Source: Aspidiotus rigidus (Eukaryota; Arthropoda; Insecta; Hemiptera; Diaspididae). Taken from it: a stretch of DNA of 64,000 bases. The notes beneath the pieces are model-generated. The model was not told where the DNA came from and made no database searches. It saw nothing but the letters and a program-made list of their open reading frames with translations. The position numbers were made by a program, and so were the translations under genes. The stretch covers positions 11,904,001 to 11,968,000 of the forward strand of contig JAVHKY010000052.1 in assembly GCA_035079385.1 (NCBI GenBank), given 5' to 3'. Shown piece by piece: positions 11,928-23,900 of this stretch (position 1 is its first letter; the number at the start of each line of letters is the position of its first letter).

Positions 11928-14900
11928 AAGATTTTTTTGTCCACGCAACTCCTCAAAAACTACTGGTTGGATTCTCATGAAATTTGGCCAAGTTGTAGTG
12001 GATTATCTGAAGTTGGGAATGTGAATTTTTTTCTTAGATTTCTCGAGTAGTTGAGTAACTCTCAATTTTCCTCGAATTTCTTAGTGTTGTTTCTCAAAAA
12101 ATATCAATCTTATTATCTTCATATCACTACATTACGTCATAGTTTATTCAATCTTATTGCTCTGTAATTTTTGTATCGGTTGGACTAGTGGTTCTTGAGT
12201 AAATCTCAAAATATACGTGGTCCACGTATAGAGCCGTAAGAGCTAAATCTCGCTTATTCAATTTATTTGAGTTCGTTTGCCACGTGATTAAAGCATCATA
12301 CACCTATTGGCTGCAAAAACTTCTCATTACCAGTCATATATGGTTGAAAAAATTCGACGTTTATTGGATACGTTAAACAAACGTTGCACGTAAGCGATGG
12401 ATTGAATATTGGCCGTGTATTTTATAATTACTGCGTTATGCAGGTATACATATGATTTTTTTTTTTTTTTTTTTTTCTTCTACATTATCGCAATAGGCTC
12501 GTAGCCTGAACACTGGGGAGTAATGTTGAAATTCAGGTAAAGACAAAGTGGAAGTTTCATTGCCCATTTCAATTTTCCTCATCTATGTTTTGATTTTTGT
12601 CATTATCGACTTTATAATATCTTACTGTACCTATTTTTGGAAATGGACAGTCAGGTTAATACTTTAAGGTTCTTCTAAATCACCTAAGTTTTATATTTTA
12701 ATTTTAATAGAACCCATTAAAAAGATTAGAAATGAATTGAACAATAGAAGAGAAAGTGGAATACCTTAAATCATTATTATCACAATCAGCTTATAAGTGA
12801 GAAACAATGAAGTTTAGGTATGGGGAGCATGTGTAAATGATTTTATAGCAAATTATTGAAAAGTCGGTGATGCTTACGCTTCTGCGTGAGCTTTTTTTAA
12901 TCATACAACTAATAAGGCAGGAATAAATTCAGGCATAGAATTGAGTGCAGTGCAGAATTATTTCACAACTTCAGACAGTACGGTAGGGATGAGCCGGAAA
13001 GTCAACTGAGGTAGTCTAAACTAATGAAAAGAAAGGAGGAAGCGAGAGAGAAAAGAAATGAAGAAGGGTTAGAGGGTAAAGTGTGGTTCCCAGTAGGAAC
13101 TGGAAACGAGTCAACTCTGGCGTGTACAAATGCGGGACTCTACAGAGGCTGAGCGTTTTAGAATCAAGACCGCACATTTTTACCGCGAACACACTGAGGT
13201 GCGAGTCATACAAGTGACGAGAGTACAACGTGACTTCAAGGGTCAGGGACAGCTTAGTAAGCCGAGGTAGCGGCCACAGCTTGATACCTTACACACTCAG
13301 CCAAGAAGCTCACACAAATATTGGCATACAAAACTCAGCTAAATTGTATTAAGCGCATCAAAACATAAATTGAGGAACTTGAATGCCCTAATCCTAGAAT
13401 TACTAATTCTAGAGGGGACTGACTCATCTTCAGACAATATTAAAATTAAAGAGTGAATTTTTTACTCAACAGTAGGAGCAAATCGGCAAAACAATAAGAA
13501 TTGGTAAAAACGAGGTTGAACATGAATTTAACAATATCTAGAGCAACTCATATACAATACTTACTCTACCAAAATGATGCCACATCAAATAATCCAGAAC
13601 GTTTTGCGTCATACCTCTTGACTTGAGAAACCTGGCATTCAATTTTTGATAACCCCATTCTATCCAACCAGCAGGTGTTGATACTACATTTATTAAAATT
13701 AGAGCTTCCATCTGCAATACATTAAAACGTACGAAGTAGTATATTACAGTGATGGTGTATAAGACGTAGCCACACTTGACGTACTTCAGCATTTCATGAG
13801 AAGCTCGGTCATTCATGAAATGCGATCAAATGGCATAACAACGACTTTTTACAGTATCTGACCGATTTTTTGCTCATTTCATGAAACGTGAATTTAACAT
13901 TAGTCAGATGATGTAACGAGAGCATTACGTAAAGTGACCAAATCTAGTCATTTAATGAAGTGCTAGTCGAATAAAAAATTTATAATTGAAAACCGGTATA
14001 ATTCAAATTTTCGTTCTCTTGAAAAATTTATTGTTCATAAGAATACAGGGCAATAAATAATGTTATTGCATTGTCATAGAATACATTTTTCTTTGCTGGA
14101 GACAGCATTTCAAAAATCTTATCAGATACGTATTTTTCTTATTTACATACTATTACTATGACAGCGACTGTCACACAACAAGCCTCTCCTAAAATAGGCG
14201 TATCGCTTGGTTTGGAACTGGATAAAGGACGGTTCCCGTTCGATATTTGACGGTATATAACTCCCCAAGATATCCTCAAAAGAGGTTGAAGTCATGATGG
14301 GGAAATTGGGATATTTCGGGAATATTTTACGTACATAATACCGGTATTTCTGCTATGGGGATATCAAATGTCCAACGGGATGGGCAATGACATTCCGAGA
14401 AACCTACCAGTAGTTTTTGCTACAGTTTTTCTCACTGATCAGCAAAAATCTGTGACCCGATGACAAGTGTGATTCACTCTCAACAAAAACAGATAAGACA
14501 TCACCTGACTTGTTTTCAAGGTAGGTACTGGTAACTAAATATTTGTAAATGTAAAAATTAAAAAGGTACCCTATTTCATGAAAGGACCAGACACATGGCC
14601 ACATACCGTTAAGATGTTCGGTACACTAAGTTATCAACCAAAAATGAAATGACCAACATGTCGTCAGGTATGTAAAAAATCTTTATTCCAGCATCTGACC
14701 GCATTTTGTGAAATGACCGAGGCTTTTCATGAAATGCTGAATTACGGTAAGTGGCTACAGTACAAAGGCTTGAAAGTGAATACTTTTGACATGGATGAGA
14801 ATTTGCAAAACAAGAAGTGGCAAGGGACAAAATAATTTTAGGCAAAATTATTCACATGATATAGATACTTGAAAAAGGATCCTGTAGATCATAATTTTTT

Positions 14901-17900
14901 TCTGAAATACAACACGATACAAATGTCTTATTTTAATAAAGTCTTTCAGTTTTTCCTCCTCAATACTATTCTCCGAATGGACCACCAAATTTTGTCCCAC
15001 TCGTCCTCGTGACTTTTTTGTGGTCATATTTCCCGATTAGAGAGTTATTATCCACCTTCTTCCCAGGATACTTACGTTTCTCCATCTACCTTGAATTTCG
15101 TTCCAGACAGCCAATATGAATACTTATCTATTGTTACCGCAATAGCTTCATTCACGCGCTCGCGGTCGGATGTGCTTTCTGTGAGCGATTAGTTGGTGGC
15201 TGTTAGGAATACATTTTTGCCGCTGTCGTCACAAATGGGATACGAGGGCTTTGTGTGCAAACAACGAACTAATCACTCACAAACAGTAAATGTACAGTTT
15301 CTTGTTAGCCGTAACTGTGATATGCCACTCAAAAAGTTACAGAAAGGTGTACAAACTAGAGCAAACGCTCTAATGTATTTTCTGTTTCTGGAAGGGTGGT
15401 GTTTTTTTTTTTAATGTAGGGTGTCAACGAATTGAAACGAACATGCAAATCCATTACCAGGAAAAGAAGCACGCTAAAACAAATGCAGTTCTAAAAATTT
15501 ATCAAGATTGAAGTATGAAGTCAAAGAAAACTTGTTAACTTGTTCAGCTGTATTTCACTATAAATTTGCAAACTACAGCACGGCTGTACTACAAGTTAAC
15601 GGTTTTTTTGTTTTACAGCAACTCACAATCACACTTCTGTACCCCTACTTGAAGCACCACAAAGGTTATCCAGTAAAAATGTTCCACGGATTTGCAAACC
15701 TGCAAGCGCGCAAACAAAGTTAACATTAAGCCTCTACACTCCACTCCATTTCATTGAGGCTACTCTACCTCCATTTTCTGTTTACTCGTTGCTAATCTAT
15801 TTCACAGTCAAGCATTATTCTATATGCCAACATCAACGTTATAACTCACAAACGCCTCTGTCAAATTTTCTATACATTTTTCTACAAAGACAGCGGTATC
15901 ATTTCCAAATATTTTCTCATCAGTCATTGAATGCTTCTTCCTTTTAGTCCGGGTAGTAGACAATTTGACCTCATTTCATGTTAAAATCATGAAATTTGAA
16001 ACAAACATTTAGGATGCTTGAATGAAAAATTGTGAGCCATGGCGCCAAGGTCCAAGCCCCATAGGGATACCGTAATGGCGGGTTGCCTAACTGGAAGGAG
16101 TTCTTGCATATAAATGACCGAAATATTCCTTTTGGTTCGCAATTTATTCGGATTCTTATGTAATTCGGACCGCCGAATTCGAAAAAAATTAAAATAAACA
16201 AATAAGAAATTATTTTGCATGCCGTATATAAAAAACTTTTCATTTCCGCTTAACGCGTGTCATCTCAATAGCAATCAAGAAGCGACGAACAGAAAGAAAG
16301 TGAAAGAAAGGTGTAGAAATAAAGAGTGAGTAATGAGCACGAAAAATACAGGAACGAAATGGAAGATGAATAATCGATTACGAGTACACGCTAGAAACAA
16401 AATTTGAGGTCGGAATATTATCATTCAACAATCTATCATTATTTACGTTAATGCTATCATGCTTATTAATATTTACATTAAATTTGACAATTTCTATTGT
16501 TTCCAGGGCCAAACGTTTCCTATTTGATTTCTCTTTGTGGAGGAGGGAGGGGTTTGTGCCCCTCTCAACCCCCTCCGTGGGCCCCAGGAATTGTCACTAT
16601 TTTTCCCGGATTTTGTGCGAAATTCTACTTCGGAACCCGTTAAGATTTTTCCGAAAAATACAAAATATTTTTTCCTCAATTGGGGGGGGGGGAAAGGCCT
16701 CTAGGCCCTTTGGACGGTCAGATGAATTTTTTTTAGTATTTTTCCCAAATTATACGGAAAATTTCATAAGGATATTCGTGAAAATATGTTGAAATATGTC
16801 ACTTCGATTTTACCCCTATTTTAGGGATTATCAGCCCCTCGGTGCCCGCCCCTAAAATGTCGGAAGAAATTTTTGATAATTTTGTTCGAATTTGGCGGCT
16901 CGAATTACATAAGAATCCACATAAATTGTGAACCAAAAGGAATATTCCGGTCATTTATATGCAAGAACTCCTTCCAGTTAGGCAACCCGCCATTACGGGA
17001 CCCCTGGGGTTTGGACCGTGGCGCCATGGCTCAAATTTTTCATTCAAGCATCCTAAATGTTCGTTTCGAATTTCAAGATTTTAACATGAAATGCAAGGTT
17101 GATCTCATAATTTGTACTAAGTCCGGACTATTTGCTTTTATTCTCCTACACTGATTTTGGTTTGTAACAATTTTCCGCTGAAATTTGTGAGAGATATAAT
17201 TGATGCCACTTTTGTAATTTAAATCAATAGATTCATCTTTCTCGATAATTTATCTCATCTCACTTAATTTTAATTTCCTTTGTCCCCTACTTTATTATTT
17301 TTCAATTCCACTACTCCTTGGTTACAGTAATTTTTAACGGCTACCCATTTAAAGAACAATAATTGATCAATTCATAAGATGTGAAAAATTCACCACGTAC
17401 TAATTGAATGGTCGGGCAGAAAAAGGGCCTTAGCTCGATTTAATGCCCTTTTTCGATTATTAGTGATTTAAGTTCGACACTCTCTCCTCTTCATCTGGTA
17501 AAAATTTTAATTCATTCTGATGACCATAGAGTACGTAAAACTATGTTGAAGTGGAGCGTCTACCGTGCTTTTCCATGAATCTGAACTTTCAAATGCGTTC
17601 TTCTCGAAAACTACTTTTTGTTTTAAGGCCCTTTTTCTACCCGACCATTCAATTATGAGAGGAAAATTATGGAACATTGTAGAATGTACAAATTTCTGTT
17701 TTAACAATGGTGCGGAAATGAGCTCCCAGGAGCGAAAGAGTTGACCGTATATTGAGCTAAGTAGTTCGCCCTCCGTCTTTTAGGCAAACTAGCTCTCGGA
17801 CTATTTTGTATGCCAAACTGAATGGCTCTCGGAGGCTCACCCACTCCGCTCGTTCGCCCTCAATCTTGGTCCAGTAATACTGTATGTGAAGTTCACTAGC

Positions 17901-20900
17901 TCTCGAGGGCTCATCCTTAGTCTAGTGTAAGTCTAGTACACTGTATATTGAGCTAACTAGTTTTGAGAATATACTGTATTACAAACTGGCTACTGCCAGG
18001 GGCTCACTCGCTCTGCTCATCCGCCCCCAATCATGGTCTAATGTAAGTCTAGTATACTGTACGTTAAGCCACTGTACTCGCAGGGGGGCGAGGGAAAAGA
18101 GATGTACTAATTTGTCTGTTAATTTGAAGGAAGGAGGGTGGTTTAGAGAAATACTCGCATATTTCTGATTCAGCTACGAGATATATGGGGAGAGGGAGGA
18201 GGGGGCGTAGTTGCAGATTTTCAAATTGGTGTAAGGTGAGACTTACGACATGAAACATATCAAAAGTAATGGGGGGGGGGGGGGGAATCGGCCTTCACGG
18301 AGCATCTAATTACAAGTGATCATAGTTCCAAAACATACATCAAAATTATCCGTTATTGAAATAGTGATGACGTAGTTGTACTAAATAGGTACATTCCGAT
18401 TGAATTAGTTTACAAGGACGATTCATATTTTGATGACTTGCTAGTTCAGTCTGTTCTAGTTTCTTTGTCGTCGTTGGATCAGTTGCTTTCCTATCTTGTA
18501 TGAATGACGGTTGTGGAAGCGAAATCGCTGAAATTTTATCTGGTAATCGTTTTTGCAGCATTTGTATTTTTGGATTACTCCTTTGAGTACACCTCCTTTA
18601 AAATATCTAACAGTAAACTAAACATTGGATTAACTCGACTTCACCTGGACTCATTTACGCCACTGTAACATGTTGGTGTACGCAATGCGAACCTCCACAC
18701 GTACATACCCCCACGATTTACAGACAGACAAAGATTTCTGCTGTACGTCTCACTGATTTTAATTTTGTACATACCTTTTCTGGATGAGCCAGCGCAAACC
18801 TGGCCAATATATTTCCACCAGCCCCAACACCCAAACCAATTACACTTTCTAAACCAAAATACGCCACGATAAAATTGACTTGATTTGCCAACTCGTCCAT
18901 ATTTGGGTAGACATAACTAAAACAAGTGAATAAAAATGACAGGGAAATTGTATAATAATAATAATTTTAAATTGATAATTTAATTTACAAATGATTCAGC
19001 ATATTTATTTATGACTAATCAAATTGTGAAATTTTGTTTGTGCAAGGATGCATTAAGATTTAAAAAAGATGGTGCAATTGATCGTTGGTGGTCTACATAA
19101 ACAAATCTGGAAAACTATAAACTCCGGCTGAACTAGTAACCTTAGAGAGCATGGATACAACAACCATCTCCGTTTATCACCAGCTTCACATTGAAAATTG
19201 TCAACATCCGTCTTCCACCAAATTTCTTGGTAACTGTCATTATTGTGGCCATCATTCCAGGAATTTTGGTACTGCGGCCACTAGATACGCCGGTGGGAAC
19301 GTAATCCTGACTGAATTGGGCACCTTGAGGGCCCTTGCTACGCTCCTAAATCGGATATACCATTAGGTACTGCGTCAACAGAAGTAGGCGAATCTCAACC
19401 ATCAGCGCACTACCACCAAACGAACAAACTCCAAGCAACTAAGTGTACTAAGATATTTAATGCAAGATGATCGGAAAGACTGTGTTTCCGCGAAGGTTTT
19501 TGTAGTGGAAAGCGCGTCTTTTCTGCTTGATGAAAAAAAAAAATTCGTCGCTGTGCTGGAAAGTAGTGCGGAAAGTATTTTCCAGCTCAGCGCCGTGTGT
19601 GTTCCCCCACTTCTCTCAGTATTCATTGTACGGTATTGTAGTCTAATTACATGTCGTTTGATTCGTCGTCGCTGGGATTTGAACTCGCGTCACCTGCGTG
19701 CAAAGCCACTACTCTAACTACTCGACCGCTGTAGCCTTACATCATTGTACATGTAATTTGATTATAGATCTTTTTTAAGCGACTACTACAGTCGTTGAGT
19801 CGTGTACTAGCGTGACAGTGCTGCCAATGCAAAGTGCACAGAACCTTTCCTCCCATCTTGCATTAAAGCATCGTACATATCAGTGTTGAAAAGTAACCAA
19901 TTCCGCCACTGATACGTAATATACTATTAACATCAACAAAAGTAATACATCTGCAATGGACCCTTTTCACAAACAAGTCAAGGTCAATGGAGAACCACTA
20001 ACTGCATTTGTAGATTTTATCAGTCCATATTCACTGATCACCAAGGTCATTAGTAGAACATATAACAGTCACTGAAAATGAGGAGTGTATTGTAGAAGTT
20101 GAAATTGATGGTGTATTTTGCATAGTAGGTCATTGCATCTCTGCAGCTGACATGATCCTTGATCATAATTTTAGAGAACGCTCCAATATATCCATGTAAT
20201 TACTAATGGAACAGTTTCTTTCAAAAAAAAATTTTGTCGGTCCTTTTTCTCCGTGAAACCTTACAAAATTAAGAAAAATCTTTAGTGAGAGCGAGGCCGC
20301 TACTTTCCGTACAATTGGAAAGATAGGTGTTGTTTAAATGAAGATTTGTCTTACAGACAAAACACCAATAACGACACAACCCTATTGTGTAACCAACTCA
20401 AACAAATCCATAGTCTCTGGAATAGTTTATGATCTCCTCCAACAAGGAATAATTTGTGAATCTACCTTGCTATACAAGGGTATTGAGTCCAATACTGCTA
20501 ACAGAGAAAAAAAAAAAAAAAAAAACAGGAACAGGAACAGGAGAACGTGCGTTGATTTCAGATGTCTGTATAAAATAACAATCAGAGAAGCCTCTCATTG
20601 ATGATCTATGTCACAGGCAATAAGTACTTCACATAATTGGATCTTGCTATAGTGGTCATTATAAAATACACATGTCAGAAGAATCAATTGTGAAGACAGT
20701 TTTTGTTACTCCAGAAGGTCAATTTAAATATATCTATATGCCATTTGGACTGTGTAAAATCCCAGCTGTTTTTCAACAAGCAATTTACACAGTTCTTGGG
20801 TAACTTTGTTTCACAAAAGTTCTGGTGTATCTTGATGACATCTTGATAGCTACTCCAACCATAGGAGAAAATTTACAAATCTTGGAGAAAGTACTCCATT

Positions 20901-23900
20901 GTTTTGATCAACATAATCTCGCATTCAAATTGACCAAATGTTTCTTTCTCCAGGCAGAAATTGAATATCTCACATACATAATCACTCAAGAAGGAATCAG
21001 TCCAAGCACGCACAAAACTAAGGCTGTAAATGATTTTCCAGTTCCAATCAATGTACAGACACTCGGCCAATTCCTTGGTCCAACTGGATATTTTTGAAAA
21101 TTTATTTGTGATTATGCCATAGGTAATTTACTCAACCTCTAATAGAATTGTCAAAAAAAGACGCGGTTTGGGAGTGGACAAAAGACCAACTAACTGCAGT
21201 TATAAAGTTGAAGCAATCATTAATTGAGCGGCCGATTCTTGGAGGATTTTGGAAGGATGCGGAGACAGAATTAAATATCAATGCAAGCCGCATTGGTATT
21301 GCCGGAATTTTAATGCAATATCAAGAGAATTGCCTGGTTGTTGCATATTTCACTCGGCACACCTCACTTCATGGAAAAAATTATCATTCATTTGAGTTGA
21401 AGACTTAGGCAATTGCAGCTAGTGCCAACTTGGGAGACAACTGATACCTCTTCTAATTTCTCCCTGCTGCAGCGCAATGCTAGCGCTGCCACATTTGAAT
21501 AGTTTGTCCGCAATTAGCTACACTATGAACAAATTCTCCTCTCACCTGTATCAGCATCTACAGAAAATTCTGCTTAATTCACAAATTGGGCAATCAGCTG
21601 CCTATCCCTTCATAGGCAACTACGCAAATCAAGTGTAACATACATATGGTCTAAAACAGTATGTTTGCAAACATTCAACGAAAATATGCTTTGAAAACTC
21701 TATTGTTTCTTTCATCAGAATTTCACAGTCCGCAAAGATATTTGCCTATGAGAGCTCCGCTAGGAGTGCCACTTTCCACTCAAAGGTGATGCTGTATAAT
21801 AGTCCCATTTAAATAACGCAGGAATGATTCTTAGAAGTTCCTTAATCTTCAATTGATCAACCAATTTTTAAAAATGAGAAAAAAAACTTGGAGGTGAGTC
21901 TACTCCGGCGATTTCAAAACTCTGCTGGGTGGCTTTCCATTTGAATTTTACAAGAAGAAAGAGCAAAAAGAAAATATGTTCTATCATACGAATAGTCATT
22001 ATCACTCACCATCTTCTTTGAGAGCAGGCTTTGGAAAAATTCCGCCTAGCAGCGCATACTCTGCCTTTATTGGCAAATACAGTTTTACACATTCTGTACA
22101 TATAAAGTCTGAGCACATCATATTTTCTTATACATTTGTAGTTCCACCAAAGCGGAAAATTTTAAAATTAGATGTGGAGTTGCTATTGCGTGTTGTAACC
22201 ACTGTTACTGTGACGCACGACTCTGTCGCGCGTCACAAGTTGGTTGAAAAATTGATAATTTCGCAAATATTTGGTATAATTGACTCGCCTCTACGAGCTA
22301 ATTCGAATAACGGTAATTCACTTCGCGAAACCGCGAAATATCGCGGATGTTTAGACTACGAAATCGACATACGACGAATTGTATATACAATGTTTAACGG
22401 TATAAGAATCAATCATATGTACCAGCAAATTTCCACGATATTCAACGGATGTTATGTCTAAAAAGATACTGCAATTGAGAAAATAGGCGTTTGCCGAAAT
22501 ATGTATAAAATGTATATTGTCGAAACCCCACATCCTCAGGATGTTTAGTCTATCACTCAAACTGTACATATTACCGTTAGCTGTACCAATAATTTGCTTC
22601 ATTTTGTTCAAATTCCATTACTCGTTCAATAACATATTTCCCACTAGGCATATTTGTACCTGAACTTTTAGTATATAAGCTTAAGCTGTAAAATGAATAA
22701 GTCAGTTACCCAATCCAATCTAATTTGAGAATACTTGAAAATTAATATTGTTTGTTCGTGTAAAGTTCGTAATCGTATTAATCGTTCGAAAATACATTAG
22801 TTTTCTTTTTGACTAGATACAGTTTATTCGTAATCACATAGTTTACAGATACAAGTACATTTTTTCTTTTCATTTTTATCCTCGCCCGCGTTTTCCGACA
22901 CTATAATTTCGTCGGTCTTCGACTCGAATTTTGGATCGTTATCCAAATCGTCCATCACAAATGGCGCCCAACATTTGTGATGGACGATTTGGATAACGAT
23001 CCAAAATTCGAGTCGAAGACCGACGAAATTATAGTGTCGGAAAACGCGGGCGAGGATAAAAATGAAAAGAAAAAATGTACTTGTATCTGTAAACTATGTG
23101 ATTACGAATAAACTGTATCTAGTCAAAAAGAAAACTGATGTATTTTCGAACGATTAATACGATTACGAACTTTACACGAACAAACAATATTAATTTTCAA
23201 GTATTCTCAAATTAGATTGGATTGGGTAACTGACTTATTCATTTTACAGCTTAAGCTTATATACTAAAAGTTCAGGTACAAATATGCCTAGTGGGGAATA
23301 TGTCATTGAACGAGTAATGCAATTTGAACAAAATGAAGCAAATTAATTGGTACAGCTAACGGTAATATATGTACAGTTTTAGTGATAGACTAAACATCCT
23401 GAGGATGTGGGGTTTCGACAATATACATTTTATACATATTTCGGCAAACGCCTATTTTCTCAATTGCAGTATCTTTTTAGACATAACATCCGTTGAATAT
23501 CGTGGAAATTTGCTGGTACATATGATTGATTCTTATACCGTTAAACATTGTATATACAATTCGTCGTATGTCGATCTCGTAGTCTAAACATCCGCGATAT
23601 TTCGCGGTTTCGCGAAGTGAATTACCGTTATTCGAATTAGCTCGTAGAGGCGAGTCAATTATTCCAAATATTTGCGAATTTATCAATTTTTCAACCAACT
23701 TGTGACGCGCGACAGAGTCGTGCGTCACAGTTACTACTACACAAAATGTGGCGATAATTTTGTCTGGACACAGAATGAAACCACTACTAACTGCGTATTG
23801 CCGCTGATAGTCTTGGGTTTTCACAGAGAAATTAACAATAGAGGAGTCTAAATAATATTTGGGTCACTTACTCTTCTGGGAGAGTTGCAGCTCCTTCTTC

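Noticed and set aside
19660..19736. Functional tRNA gene
   Set aside because: A and B boxes are recognisable but the stems do not pair well.
22351..23824. ORFs of 72-161 aa within the palindrome
   Set aside because: The same peptides appear on both strands only because the DNA is palindromic; they lie in LTR-like non-coding arms.
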